A stretch of 64,000 nucleotides of DNA. Origin: Anthonomus grandis grandis. Its lineage: Eukaryota; Arthropoda; Insecta; Coleoptera; Curculionidae. Below the pieces are notes generated by a model. That model saw only the letters and a program-made list of their open reading frames with translations. It was not told where the DNA came from and did not search any database. Numbering within the stretch: position 1 is the first letter of the stretch; the number at the start of each line of letters is the position of its first letter. A program made the position numbers and the translations under genes. The DNA lies in the NCBI RefSeq assembly GCF_022605725.1, contig NC_065551.1:13640001-13704000 (forward strand), given 5' to 3'. Shown here one piece after another: positions 31,560 to 43,799 of this stretch.

Positions 31560-33440
31560 AACTTGGGCTAGTATATTCCAAGTGACTAAAAGATGCTCTT
31601 TGTAAGCATTGTGTTTTGTTCCCTCCGCCCATCAGCACTGTGAGAGGAATTTTGGGATCATTTATGGTCAGGCCCTATATAAAGTTCAAAAATATGCATG
31701 AAGACTGCCGAAAGCATGCAACGACCAACCTTCATCTAACAGCGACAAATGCTGCAAAAAATTTTCTTGAAAATGTTCCTGTAGACATACAACTGCAAAG
31801 TGGACACCAAAAAGCAATCGCTGAAAACAGACAAATATTGTTATCAATTATTTCTTGTATAGTATTTTGCGGTACACATGATATGCCTCTTAGGGAAAAA
31901 CAAACAGATGAGGGTGTTTTATTAGATTTATTGAAGTTCATATCAGGGGACGACAAATTAAAGAGTCACCTGAAAAAATGCCGTCGCAATGCAGTTTACA
32001 CATCGCCAAAAAAACAAAACGAATTGATAAATTTATGTGGCGAAGTTATTAAGGAGAATATAATAAGTGAGGTTCAGAAGATCATGGCTTACGCAGTCTT
32101 AGCTGATGAAACAGCAGACGAGGCTGGGAAAGAACAGCTGTCAACAGGCGTGCGATACTACGACGAAAGCAAAAGGAAAATTTAAGCAAGTTCAGCAGTT
32201 GCTGAAGCAATTGACAATTTCTTGGTTAGTTCTTACCTCCCAACCGAAGATTGAGTAGGGTTTGGATTCGATGGCTGTTCTGCAATGGCAGGGAAAGAGG
32301 GTGGGGTATAAGCCATTTTAAAAAAAATATCCTCGTGCTTTATATTTTTATTGTTCAAGCCACAAACTCAACCTTGTTGTGAATGATGCGAACACAGTGC
32401 CAGAAATTAGAAATATGTCGCCACTGTAAAGGATATTATAACGTTTTTCATAGAATCGACTACACTTCGAAACTACGCTCCAAACTTATCACGATTATGT
32501 GAGACGAGATGGTCCGAAAAATATAAATCAATCAGAAAGTTTTCTCAAAATTTCCCAGAGCTTGTGAAATCTCTAGAAACGTTATCCGTAGAGGGAAATT
32601 ATGCCACCAGTAAATCTGCATATCAGTTGCATTCAGCCGTTACAAGACCAGTGTGTATTATTGCTCTACAAATAATAGCAAAATATTCAACACTTTTAGA
32701 ACCGCGTTAGCGTACTGAAAGCTAAATCGATCGACATGATCTTCATGATCATGGACACATCAAAAATCTCAACGACATTCTCAGAAATGACCGCGAGTTT
32801 CTTGATAGAATAAGTAATGAAATGCTTCACAAGGCGCGAGCTGTTGCAATGGATTTAAACATAGAAATTTCGCTTCCACGTCTTGCTCACAAGCAAACAC
32901 ATAGAAGTAATCTGCCATCAGACAATGATAACGAATATTGGCGGCGTTCCCTGATAATACCATACAATGATTCACTTATTTCATCATTGAATATTCGATT
33001 CTCCCAAGAAAATACTCTAGCGTTTGCTTTAAGTAAGCTACATCCCTTGTAAATGACCAAGATCAAAACGAGCATTACAGACTTACACAAGAATGCAGAA
33101 ACATTCCAAGAATCTTATAACCTGGATATCACCGAAGAACTGAACCTTTGGCATAATTTATGGATGAGGAAGGCTTTATCAGATGATCAATTAAGGGTCA
33201 TAGAAGTAGTCGATCTGTTCAACGAAGCCAATATTTTTTACCCTGCTGTCAGAAAGGCATTGATTATATTACGCTGCGAAGCGTTAAAACGTGGCTTAGA
33301 AGCACCATGGTTGAAGAAAGGCTTACAGGTTTATGTCTGATTAGCATACGTCGCAATTATTTAAAAGAAAGCAGTGAGTTTATTAAAAAGACTGGCATAG
33401 ACAAATTTTCGGCAAATCCGAGAAGATTACTGTTTGATTA
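31560..33440 (+). pseudogene. hAT/ZMYM1-like transposase (DUF4371 type), degenerate
   Basis: Reads CKHCVLFPP (TTF-type finger region), GSFMVRPYIKFKNMHEDCRK, then ATTNLHLTATNAAKNFLENV, FCGTHDMPLREKQTDEGVLL, YTSPKKQNELINLCGEVIKE and YAVLADETADEAGKEQLSTG at 31616-32185. This matches the ZMYM1-like/DUF4371 organisation. Downstream pieces need shifts: GFDGCSAMAGKEGGV (near 32265), SHKLNLVVNDANTV, LCETRWSEKYKSIRKFSQNF, then 32822-33052 and 33053-33340. The end PAVRKALIIL lacks the expected ASAERSF block and continues, shifted, as LRSTMVEERLTGLCLISIRR and DKFSANPRRL. Multiple stops; inactive. Confidence 0.82.
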
Positions 33441-33469
33441 ATATACATATTTATTATGAGTATTATATA

Positions 33470-35629
33470 CAGGGTGGTCCAGTTTCGATGGCGGAAAATT
33501 AAATGGCCGACGGAGAACGAAAAAATAATAAGTTTGCTATTATAAATAATATTCGAAAAATGTTTCGTTAAAAAATTACAGGGTGTCAAAATTCCAATTA
33601 AAAAAATCATTTATTTTTTATTTTTCTTAAATCACTTTAGATATTTTATTGAAATTTAGCACGTTTAGACAGTTAATCAAGACGCATCTTTTTGTGCAAA
33701 AATTATTAATTTTATTCACCAGTGGCGTGTGTGCTGGCCGACCTTCATATAATTTTAATTAAAAAAATGATGCGCCACTGTTTTTTTTTAATTTCTTTTT
33801 TTTTATGAAATCCTTGTTTAATTTAAAATAAAAAACATCTCTTTGCTTTTTGTCGTACTACACACTATTTGCGAGTAAAAAAATAAATTTTTATAAATGC
33901 TGATTTTTTTTTATTAAACAAAAAATATGAAAATACTAAATTTAATTAAAGACTAAATTATTCTGTTGGGTTCTAAAAAAGACACAAGAATCTGGATTCC
34001 GAAATTCAAATAAATAATGAATATAATAATGCCGGCAAGAAGGCAATGCATGCATAACACAAAAGACGGTTTGTTTGTATTTTATTATGACAGTTAATTA
34101 TTTAAGTAAGTTAAATTATTGCGTTGGTTAACTTATTAATTTTGCTATTGTTAACAATGTTGTTAAAAGTATTGTGAAAAATGTGTTTTTCAAATAATAA
34201 ATACGCTGATATTCATTTTTGTTATGGATTTTGTGATGGAAATGCGGAAGCGGCAGTTCGTGAATATCGAAGACGGTATTCAAATAGAAGAATTCCAGAT
34301 GCTCGCGTATTCATTAGAACACATCCAAATTTTAGGAACTTTGGTCTACATGGTAATAATGAACAATACCGGAACCAGAGAAATAATAATGAAAATCGTG
34401 TACTACGCACTTTTGATAATAATCCAAGGCTGAGCTCTCGCAAGGCAGCTCAACAACTACAAATTCCTAAATCTCAAATATTGCGAACCTTACAAGCTGA
34501 CCACAGGCATGCATATCACCTACAGCCTGTTCAGGGTTTACACCCTGGTGATGCTGAAAAGAGAGTAACATTTTGTCAGTGGCTTTTAAACTCAACAGAG
34601 AAAAATCCCGACTTTTTACACAAGGTACTTTGGACGGATGAGTCTTGTTTTACAAGACGCGGAGTGATAAATTTTCATGTTTGGGCATAACAGAATCCTC
34701 ATGCAATTCGGCCAAGACTACATTGAGGATTTACCCATTAATTTGAGACATGAAAGTTGAATACAACTGGATGGAGCCCCCCCACATTTTGGAATAGGTG
34801 TAAGAAACTGGCTTAATAATAATTACCCTCGAAGGTGGATTGGCCGGCTAGGGAGGAATGATATTAATGATCAAAATGGTATTGGACCAATACCCTGGCC
34901 ACCCAGGTCACCGGATCTTAATCCACTAGATTTTTACGTTTGGGGAAACATTAAGGATAAAGTTTACGCTAATCCCGTATTTAACAGAGAGGAATTAATC
35001 TTAAGAATTCAGGAAGCATGTAATGACATGCAAAATCAAAATTTTGTGGTACCGGCTGCAATAAACTCCTTAATAACTCGGTGTAGAAAATGTATTGAGG
35101 TCGGTGGGCTGCATTTTGAACAACTTCTTTAATTATTAATTGTTTTTATTTTGTTATTGTTTTTAAACGAATTAAATGTGTTATTTTTTTATGTGTTTTT
35201 ATAAATCAGAATTTTTACTCGCAAACGGTGTGTTGTACGACAAAAAGTAAGAGATGTTTTTTATTTTAAATTAAACAAGGATTTCATAAAAAAAAAATTA
35301 AAAAAAAAACAGTGGCGCATCATTTTTGTAATTAAAATTAATTAAAATTATATGAAGATCGGCCCGCACACACGCCAGTGGTAAATAAAATTAATTATTT
35401 TTGCACAAAAAGATGCATCTTGATTAACTGTCTAAACGTGCCAAATTTCATTAAAATATCTAAAATGGTTTAAGAAAAATTAAAAAAATTGATTTTTTTA
35501 ATTAGAATTTTGACACCCTGTAATTTTTTAACGAAACATTTTTCGAATATTATTTATAATAGCAATCTTATTATTTTTTCGTTCTCCATCGGCCATTTAA
35601 TTTTCCGCCATCGAAACCGGACCACCCTG
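33470..35629 (+). mobile_element. Mariner-like (DUF4817) transposon
   Basis: The 2160 bp element begins CAGGGTGGTCCAGTTTCGAT and ends with the complement, TA flanks at 33468-33469 and 35630-35631. Terminal inverted repeats are about 415 bp (33470-33885, 35212-35629). A motif CAGGGTGTCAAAATTCC resembling the terminus recurs inside each TIR (33580-33596, and its complement near 35503-35520). It lies directly after the hAT-like pseudogene, inside the outer nest. Confidence 0.9.
34181..35132 (+). pseudogene. Mariner-like transposase, internally deleted
   Basis: The DUF4817-like N-terminus is clear: KYADIHFCYGFCDGNAEAAV, REYRRRYSNRRIPDARVF. A second HTH (LSSRKAAQQLQIPKSQILRT) and D1 (VLWTDESCFTRRGVINF) follow. 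A stop at 34688-34690 and deletion of the central region precede LQLDGAPPHFGIGVRNWLNN (D2, near 34760). It then continues IPWPPRSPDLNPLDFYVWGN to the end CIEVGGLHFEQLL-stop. I count 52 residues from D2 to the final D because of an insertion containing GRNDINDQNGIGPI. Not functional because of the deletion. Confidence 0.85.
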
Positions 35630-35739
35630 TATATAATATTTTGTTTTGTGTCAATCAAACCAATTAATAAAAGTCCATTTTAATGATTTTTTGTTTTAAT
35701 ATACGCGACCGACCATCTTCTCGAAACAGAAATGAGTTG

Positions 35740-35933
35740 CCCCCCCATAGATGAAATCCTGGGTACGCTCTTGTTAACTTGTCTCAATTTTTATTTATGA
35801 AGAGGGCTAAAAAATCTCGTTTACAAACCGCGACCAACAACATCAGAAAATTAGAATAACTATAAACAGCATATTCCTGGCGGAAATTAAAACTGCTGTC
35901 TTGTCGACACACCAAAGACTGTATTTAAACTAA
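35740..35933 (+). pseudogene. C-terminal end of the outer element's mariner-like transposase
   Basis: Reads NFYLW-like FYL.RGLKNLVYKPRPTTSEN (near 35793-35850) and, after a shift, FLAEIKTAVLSTHQRLYLN-stop at 35933. These match the tail of DUF4817/DDE_3 transposases and are on the plus strand, consistent with the TIRs at 25168 and 36702. The remaining transposase is not recognisable in the nest. Confidence 0.65.
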
Positions 35934-36189
35934 TGAAAAACACTTCAAATACGAAATAAGTGTTTAATTTTTGTAAGATTTTTTTATTATTCTTGTTGTT
36001 TGTTATCTGCTGTAAATTAAAATGAAAACAATGAAAATTTGGCGCAAACCAAATTCATAGAAAATTTATTCATCAGCTTTCCAAAAGGATTATCAAACTA
36101 TCTTAATATAGTAATATTTGTCAAATTTTAATTTTGTATTTATATTTTGACCGATTGAAAAGATCTAGAGCTTTTCCCTGAACCTTTTT

Positions 36190-36600
36190 TTTCCCTACTA
36201 CCCAATAGCAGCCTTATTATAGGTTTAAGACAAGGTGGCTTAGTAGGTTGAGCAATGAGAGACTACTGAGAGTAGAACTCAATACTGGTTTATTCAGAAA
36301 AATAACAACTATTTATATCCATCTTAAAATAACAATTCCTGGTAAGTATAAAAATCGAGATGAGCAACGTAATCATAATTTCAACTATTTGCCAATTACG
36401 ACCCTGCGAACTTATAACAAACTTGAGCTTCAAATCCATCGCAAACACTTTGATCGACTAACATAAACAATTTTATATAATTATGCATGGATACTTAAAG
36501 TTACCAAAAAATTTAAAAATACTAAAAAATGTCGTTTATACACCGATACGTAAGAGCTAAGTAGGCGTAAGCAAAGTTAAAAATATTTTTGTACGATTCC
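36190..36600. other. Unassigned insert within the right TIR of the outer element
   Basis: This sequence has no counterpart in the left TIR. An open frame at 36248-36466 includes NFNYLPITTLRTYNKLELQI, which I do not recognise. Possibly a retroelement scrap. Confidence 0.35.
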
Positions 36601-36624
36601 TCGTTGCCTTCAAGAGTTCTCAAA

Positions 36625-36684
36625 GTGCACACTATCTACATATATCTTAAAAGATTTTTTGAGATATATGTAGATAGTGTGCAC
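36625..36684. repeat. Perfect 23 bp hairpin at the outer element's right terminus
   Basis: GTGCACACTATCTACATATATCT (arm 36625-36647, 23 bases) is followed by a 14-base loop and its exact complement at 36662-36684. The right arm is part of the terminal inverted repeat, so the left arm is an extra inverted copy of the element end. Confidence 0.9.
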
Positions 36685-36704
36685 CCTTAAATGAAAACCT
36701 TGTA

Positions 36705-37559
36705 AAAAAACTGTATTTCTACATAAATATTTCGTTCTTGACGTGTATTTATCTTTTGACGACTCTTACATTACGTAAAGAAACTAAATTTTTCGAACAG
36801 AAAATCGGATGTAGCTATAAGATGCAAAGAAGCCCTTCTGATTTATGTACGTAGCAAAATACAAGTATGTATAAACGAGTGGAAACGTGATTTTGCTGCT
36901 TTTCCCCGCTGCTCTTCTGTCGTTTCGTAATGACATGTCGCTGGAAATACACACTTAGTTTCGCCATTCTAAAATATAGCTTTACAGGAAGAGGTGGCTT
37001 ATTTTTATAGAATATAGGAGACAGGGAATGTAAAGATAAAAATTGAATTTTTTTGAGGTCGGTCCCCAAGGCGAAAGATTTTCGGTTCGTATAAAACGAA
37101 AATCACGTTTTAAAATGTCATTCGTTATTCGTTTGACATGGTGATATTATTCTTATTTCGGAATATTGGATCCAATAAAACAGCTAAGTAGGTAGATTAA
37201 TTTTTTTGAAAGTTACTTAATCCACCATTTTGAAATATTGTTTTTCTTCGAACAAATTCGAAACTGAAATTTCAGGCTATACAATTTTAAAGTGCTATTA
37301 TTTTTTCTGAATTTGTTATGGCGATTTATACTCCTCCCGAAAGAGTTTAAATTATTAAATCATTTTATATGCGTATTTCGGTAGTAAAATGAAGGGATTT
37401 GTTTTCAAAAATAAATTTAAAAATATATCGATTCCTTCAAATCGACAAAAAAACAATTTTAAATGTGGTTTCCAATTTTGAAATATTCTTTTGTCTTCAA
37501 GATTGTCATAAATGGAAGAACTAAAGTGCAAGAACTTTCTATCAAAGGGATCATTTCTA
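36705..37559. other. AT-rich stretch with no recognised gene
   Basis: No coding or repeat structure found apart from weak sequence leading into the following mariner-like relic. Confidence 0.4.
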
Positions 37560-37870
37560 AGCACAGAAATTTTTAATTCCCCACATAATTGAAAAAATTG
37601 AATGTTTGGGCTGGTATTTTGGATGACCATATTATAAGGCCATTTTTATTATGCGCCCAAAAACATATTCATTTGTTGCAAAACTAATTACTTTTTACTG
37701 TTTGCCGTTGATTCTCCCTGACCTGGGATCGGTGTATTTCTGACCTGCTCATAATGGTAGTGGTAAATAATTGTTACAAATACTTTTCTCACCGGCAATA
37801 TTAAATGGACACCTTGATCTCCAGATTTGTCGCCAAATTACTTTTATTTTTGGGGTTCTATTTTCTAGCT
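37560..37870 (+). pseudogene. Mariner-like transposase scrap
   Basis: NVWAGILDDHIIRPFLL (near 37598-37650) and W.P.SPDLSPNYFYFWGS (near 37810-37857, with an in-frame stop) match the central and third-Asp regions of DUF4817/DDE_3 transposases. The D2 block between them is lost. No TIRs located. Confidence 0.6.
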
Positions 37871-38349
37871 CCAAACTAATTTAAACAAAATTCTATTAAT
37901 ATTAAGACTAGTTCAAATTTTCTAAGTATGTATTAAGACTCTAACAAAAAGTTGCCACACTCTAACAAAAAGTTCTTCCACGTTTAACTTATTTCGATGG
38001 AAAGTTGTACGAGATAATTCCTCTGTGTAAAACAGTGATTTTTGTTCTTACCATCTGTTTGAGTTGTTCTTACCATGGAATTATTAAAATGTTTGATCGT
38101 AACTTGTGTTCATGCAGATTATACCGAGTTACAAGATATGATTTCAAATAAATGACTTGTAAGTTATGCGCAATTTTACAAATTAGACATTCAGCATGAT
38201 CTGAATAAGAGTCTGTCACAATTTATTAACAAAATATGCATCACTTTATTTTGTGGTATTTGTAGCCTGTTAACATATTCTTTTGTGCATAAAACTGGTA
38301 ATAAAAAATTAGAATTTAGCCCACTGAGATAAACATTTAAGACACAGGA
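37871..38349. other. AT-rich stretch with no recognised gene
   Basis: A short local duplication ACTCTAACAAAAAGTT occurs twice near 37930-37975. Nothing else identified. Confidence 0.4.
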
Positions 38350-38830
38350 CAGAAAATTTTTCGAATCCAATTTTTTTACACATTATGTCAACTGATTCTC
38401 AGTTATCTAACATAACACCTAAGTATTTAATGTTAGAAACAAAATCAATATCACCTTTATCTATACTAATTTTATAGCCCAATCCACAAAAGTTTTAACA
38501 TAAAATCTTACCCGATCAACATACGCTTTTATCTATAAGCCATTTAATTTCAATTTATTTTAATAAAGTGTTAAACCAAGTTGGTATAGTAATTTGGGTT
38601 TTTTATTTAAGGTGGTGCTAATTTGCGCAAAATCTATACCAGAAACAGATATTAAATTGTCATCAGTAAATAAATTTAAAATAAGTTGGTTAAATAGTTT
38701 TATATATCATTAGTATACGACAAACATACCTTCCCTAGAAGATGACACACTATGTTTAACCTTAGTACAATACATCCTATGTCTTAAAAAATCTTGTGTC
38801 CAGACTAGGATATTATCCTTTACATCATAC
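38350..38830 (-). pseudogene. LINE RT scrap
   Basis: On the minus strand, LFTDDNLISVSGIDFAQI (YADD box changed to FTDD, near 38680-38630) is followed by DIDFVSNIKYLGVMLDN-like sequence (near 38455-38410, needing shifts). These are the palm and thumb region of a non-LTR RT. No tail or 5' end is recognisable. Confidence 0.5.
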
Positions 38831-40065
38831 AAACTAAGTTTTTATACTACGTAAATATAAGTCTATATACCCTGTCAGTAGTCTCAACCGTTCGGTTTAG
38901 TTGTACAAACACACATATAACTTTCACTAATATAACCCCTTCACTTAGCAAACATATAAAAGGTGTTTCAGGAGAAATGGTGGATATTTTGGTATGATGT
39001 AGTATCCATAATTCTGAATAGAAAAGTTAATATAAACATGTATCGTAATCTCAATAGTTGCTAAGATACAACTACTGGAATATAATGCAAGTGTTAGAGC
39101 ATAATAATAACAAATAAAATAAATGAAAATGCGCTATAATATGCGCGTTAATACTTTAGCGGAATGATTCGAAAATCCCACCGCTAACTTCAATACACTT
39201 CTCAGCTCTAGGAATAACTTCGAGTGTAGTTCTTTGGAGGACATCATGACATTCCTTATACAGGGATCACAATGTATAATCTTAAGATTAGCTCGACTCG
39301 CGTATTTACTTTTTTTTGATAAACTTCAAAATTTAGGGTAGTAAGGTCAGGTGACCTTGGTGGCCAACTGATGAGATCACCGCGGCCGATCCAACAACCC
39401 AGGAAAGTTTGATTCAAGTTCCATCATGCTGAAAAGTCATATTCATTCTTGAACTCAAAGGAATATCCTCTATTAGCATATTATTTTGTAGAAAATTTAA
39501 ATACCCGACTCCTGTAAGACGCTGTGGTAATACAATGGATCCAAGCAACGTTCTGTCAATAATTCCGCACCATACATTTACGGAGAATCGATGTTGGATT
39601 TATCAGTGAATACTGAATAGTATTGATGAAATTGATTGATGGTGAGCATTTACCCATATGACAAAATTCCAGTCTACTAGCGAGATCATTGGGTTCCAGG
39701 TGTTGTATTCGTTGTACATGAAATGGATGCAAACCTTTGCTTATGTAATGTCCGCCATACCTTTACGTGAAGAACATCGGTGAGTACAGCAATTCTCCGT
39801 GTACTCGTAGCAGGACTATGTTCCACCGATTTAAGAAGCTGTTCAAATTCATCCAAGTTTTGTTGATTTGCACGATTGGATTTGAACCTGCTGGGTACAC
39901 TACCAGTCTTACCAGTTTGGCGAAGATACGAGTAAATACTCTTGGACTCGGTAATCGTCTGTTCGGAAATCGTCGACCATATTATCTACAACATTCTTCA
40001 GCACCGTTGTAGGCGCCATAAACGAACACCGTATCACCATAAAAGCGACTGATGGTTGCTATTTA

Positions 40066-40404
40066 TTGGCCAGACTGAGAGACCCTTCCATCTTAAAACC
40101 TCTTAGGCTATTCCTTGCCTATCTGCATGATCAACCCTCCAGTGTGTGTTTTGAAGGGCATACCAACACCAGCATCCGATTGGCACTTGCATCAGAGGGA
40201 CTTCCTGGTGACGTGGACTCTTTGCGGAGGCTCTACTTTCGGTACCATGATGCCTATGGTGTTGGTCCAACTGAAGTTAAAGCAGATCTGTCAGCCTTCA
40301 GGTCCTTCTTTTCATCAGAAAAGCTGCCACGCCTTCAAAAAATCAGAGAGAGTCATAGCAATTATTATTCTGGTGGATCTCCCGCCAGGAATAAAATTTT
40401 TTAA
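40066..40404 (+). CDS. Probable LINE E ORF1 C-terminal part
   Basis: An open frame of 112 residues (MARLRDPSILKPLRLFLAYL.., ending SGGSPARNKIF) directly precedes the ORF2 region. Its stop and a following ATG form TTTTTTAAATGAC. I do not recognise a domain in it. Position and phase suggest ORF1, as in other LINEs of this window, but a fragment of another element is possible. Confidence 0.4.
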   Translation: MARLRDPSILKPLRLFLAYLHDQPSSVCFEGHTNTSIRLALASEGLPGDVDSLRRLYFRYHDAYGVGPTEVKADLSAFRSFFSSEKLPRLQKIRESHSNYYSGGSPARNKIF

Positions 40405-43090
40405 ATGACTTGACGCGAACAGAGGATCAAGCACCCTCTGAAATACTGGACAATGGCAAGCTTAGTATTTTCTCTCTAAATATTCAGTCCTTAAGACATA
40501 AAACTAATGATTTATTTCTTTTACTAGAAGAGCTTCATTTTCCAGAAATCGTTGCCATAACTGAACATTGGTTGCATGTTGGTGAGCCTGTGATGGTGGA
40601 TAATTACACTACAGTTGCCAGATTTGATAGAACAAATCTACTTTTCAATGGTAACCAAGTTCGATAATTTAGTTTCTGAAAAAATATTTGAATTTTCCAT
40701 TGTCTACAATAATAATTTTGATCTTTACGTTGTTTGTATTTACAGAACACCTGATGCTGACGTAAATGTTTTTTTCCAAAAATTACTAAGCTTGCTTAAG
40801 TCTCTGCCGTTAAAAAGCAAACTCATTTTATGTGGCGACCTAAACATTGATTTTTCCAGTGTGTGTGCTGCTCAAGAATCTCTCGAGTCCATTTTTGACT
40901 CTTTTGGCTTAATCATGCACATTAAATCACCTACCAGAATAACTAAAACCAGCTCTAGTACAATAGATTATGTCGTATCTTCCTTTGAGCCAGATTTCGT
41001 CGACTGTACTGTCTTAACTTAGGTTTCTCAGACCATGTTAACAAAGTTTTCCATAACTAAATCTAAAAGTAAAAATGTTCCACGCAAATTAGGCCGTATT
41101 TTCTCGGATAAAATTTTTTTACATTTTAGGCACCTTTGTCAATCAACTGACTGGAATATTCTCTCTGACGACGTTGATTCAGAATTCTCTAGATTTGTAA
41201 AAACGCTATCTAGTCTTTCTCACAAATCCTTTCCTTTGAGACCTCTTAAAAAGAAGCAACATAACTCCTGGTCTACCCAAGGCTTGCGTACATCTGCTAA
41301 GAACATGCGCTTATTATCTCATCTTAAGAAATTTTCAGACAGCGCTTTATTCATGAATACGTAAGACTTTACAAAAAGATTTATCAGAGAACTTTAAAAG
41401 CCGCCAAGGATATTTACTATAATAGGAGACTGGCTAAATCTAAAAATGTGGCAAAGGAAACATGGTCGATTGTTAATGCTTTGAGAAATAAGCCTTCTTT
41501 GTCGAATACTATCTCCACTTCATCTGAGAACCTTAATGATTATTTTGTAAATGTGGCAAATAATTTAATGAATACCATAACTCCTTCTCATGATCCACTT
41601 TCATATCTTCCCATTGCAAATGAGAATTTCCACAGTTTTTACTTTTCGCCCGTAGTATTACCAGAGCTTTGCAGTTCAATTAGGGAAATCAAAAACAAGG
41701 GCTCTTCTGGAATTGATGGACTTACTCTCCAAATGTTCTCAAATCTGCCCGAATGTACATTATGTCATCTTATTACTCTAATTAATCAGTCTTTTCAAAA
41801 AGGTGTTTTTCCTAACTGCCTTAAGAACGCGATAATAATTCCATTACATAAAGAAGGAGATCAGTCTTCCAACTATCGCCCTATTGCTCTTCTTCCCACA
41901 CTTTCAAAAATTATTGAAAGATCGGTTAAAAAAAGACTTTCATCATTTTTGCTAAAATATAAAATACTTACTTCCCATCAATTTGGATTTTTAAATAACA
42001 AATGCACAAATGATGCTATGTTTTCTCTTTTTAATAATGCATACTCTAGCTTAAACAACCAACACCCTACATCAACAATTTTCTGTGATTTTTCTAAAGC
42101 CTTTGATTGTGTTAATCATGACATCTTATTAAAAAAGTTGCAGTATTACGGGTTCAGAGGAGCGCCTTTTGAATGGTTTAGGTTGTATTTCAATAACAGA
42201 AGTCAAGCTTTGAGAATTGATTCGACTATGTCTTCTTGCAAGCCAATACAAAGTGGAGTGACTCAAGGTTCTGCACTTGGTCCTATTTTGTTTTTTATCT
42301 TCATCAATGACAATGCTAATTTAAATATTAACGGTAAAGTCTGTCTATTTGCTGATGATACTAGTTTTACCTGGAGTAATCCGGATATTTCTACACTTCA
42401 TAGAACCGTATCAAGTGATTTAACTACTATCAAATCATGGTGCGACTCTAATTTTCTTTGTCTCAACATTTCCAAAACTAAAATGTTGTCCTATAAAAAT
42501 AACTTGCAATCTTTTGTACTTGGTAACACAACAATTGACGAAGTTGATTCTGTAAAGTTTTTAGGGTAACTGTTGACAACTCGTTAAAATGGGACACACA
42601 TATTGACTCTTTATCAAGAAAATTAAGTTCCGCTTGTTTTGCGTTAAGATCAATTTCTAAGGAGCCTTAGCCTGTCTACTTCTAGAACAGTTTATTTTGC
42701 CCTTTTTGAATCGCACCTTCGATACGCCCTTCCATTCTGGGGTACATGTAGTGCAACTCAATTTGACTGTATTTTGAGACTACAAAAGAGAGCTTTACGT
42801 TATACACTGAGAGCCAGCATTTCTTCAAAAAATTTTAAATATTAACTCTTCCATCTTTATTCATATTTGAGTCCGTTTGTCTAATACGCAAACACGGTTC
42901 AGCATCTGATAGGCTTTGAACATGATCTATACCTGCCTACCCCACATTCAGAGTTGGTCAAAAGTTCCATATTATATAATGCAAAAAAATACACAATCAT
43001 CTGCCATTGGAAATTAAATCCATCACATCTTTTTTTGCATTTCATAAAGCATTAAAAGCATTCTTACTGAAGAGAGCTTTTTACACAGTT
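40404..43090 (+). pseudogene. LINE E ORF2: endonuclease and RT, frameshifted
   Basis: Endonuclease pieces: LSIFSLNIQSLRHKTNDLF, VAITEHWLHVGEPV, VCIYRTPDADVN, LILCGDLNIDFS. Linker: NSWSTQGLRTSAKNMRLLS. RT (41448-42569): SSNYRPIALLPTLSKIIERS, HQFGFLNNKCTNDAMFSLF, CDFSKAFDCVNHDILLKKL, SGVTQGSALGPILFFIFIND and LFADDTSFTW (FADD). A shift near 42568 leads into VDNSLKWDTHIDSLSRKL and beyond. At least four interruptions, so inactive. Confidence 0.8.
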
Positions 43091-43799
43091 AACGATTTTT
43101 TTTTGTAATCATTGATTTGAGATTTCGCACTAGCTGATTATGTATTTTTACTATCTATACATGTATCTATACTGCTTTGTGTAGCTATTTTAGGATTTTT
43201 TATAATTTTTTACTTTTTTAAACATTTTTTACATTTTTTTTTAACATAGAGAGATTTTTTAATGATTTTTTTTTGAAATTGTATACATTAAATTGTATAT
43301 CTTATAATAATATTTTTGACTACTTACAATTTTTAAATTGTATTAATCTGTATATATTGTAGATATTCTATTTAAATTTTTTTTAAAAATTTTGTTTTGT
43401 TTTTCTTTTCTTTAAATGTGTTTTTTTTGTACTTTTGTGTCTTTTTTGTTTTACAGCTTTGTGTACAAATTGTAACAATTTCTTGACAATAAAGCATTGA
43501 TTGATTGATTGATCATATTCTGCGTGCGTAAAGACCTGAGGCATTCTTAACACTTTGACAATTTGCGATGACAATACTGTAAAGTCTAACTGATTATTGC
43601 AACTGTCATCCATTATGACACTTGTTATTTACCGCCTACTTAATCATGTATGATTATTTTCCTTCTGCTATGCTAGACCTTCAAATAGCTGTATCTTAGC
43701 AACTATTGAGATTAGGATACATGTTTATATAAACTTTTTTATTCGGAATTATGGATACTACAATACACCAAAATATCCACCTGAAACACTTTGTATATT

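Larger units (their letters stand above)
25168..36702 (+). mobile_element. Outer mariner-like element enclosing a nest of others
   Basis: The left end CAGGGTGTTCAGTTAAGGGT (TA at 25166-25167) matches the complement of the right end near 36669-36702 (CACCCTTAAATGAAAACCTTG, TA at 36703-36704). Similarity continues inward: TTTTCTATGAACTTGGTTTA near 25383 matches the complement of sequence near 36045-36065. The right TIR is interrupted by about 400 bp of unassigned sequence (36190-36600). The C-terminus of its transposase lies at about 35795-35933, but its N-terminal half is not found, so the element is both invaded and deleted. Confidence 0.65.
40032..43513 (+). mobile_element. LINE E, 5'-truncated, with GATT-repeat tail
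   Basis: Plus-strand LINE inserted in the minus-strand mariner-like transposase between the codons for HAEYDQ and FVYG. It contains an ORF1 C-terminus, endonuclease, RT and thumb region, and ends ACAATAAAGCATTGATTGATTGATTGA (tail of GATT units, about 43497-43513). Frameshifts are scattered throughout. Confidence 0.85.
39180..43613 (-). pseudogene. Mariner-like transposase in two pieces, degenerate
   Basis: The N-terminus lies to the right of the LINE: the frame from 43613 includes RMPQVFTHAEYDQ. Left of the LINE it resumes FVYGAYNGAEECC then YGRRFPNRRLPSPRVFTRIF (near 40026-39925), a DUF4817-like HTH. Later blocks: FEQLLKSVEHSPATSTRRIA, then SVNVWCGIIDRTLLGSIVLP, RLTGVGYLNFLQNNMLIEDI and MTFQHDGT (near 39590-39420), and ISWPPRSPDLTTLNF (near 39375-39330). 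Many stops and shifts; the first catalytic Asp block is not recognisable. Confidence 0.7.
38959..43793 (-). mobile_element. Mariner-like (DUF4817) transposon split by a LINE
   Basis: The left end AAAGGTGTTTCAGGAGAAAT (TA at 38957-38958) matches the complement of the right end ..CCTGAAACACTTTG (TA at 43794-43795). Similarity runs more than 110 bp inward on both sides (..ATAGTTGCTAAGATACAACTA left, complement right). A plus-strand LINE (about 40032-43513) sits in the 5' coding region. Without it the element is about 1.35 kb. Confidence 0.85.
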
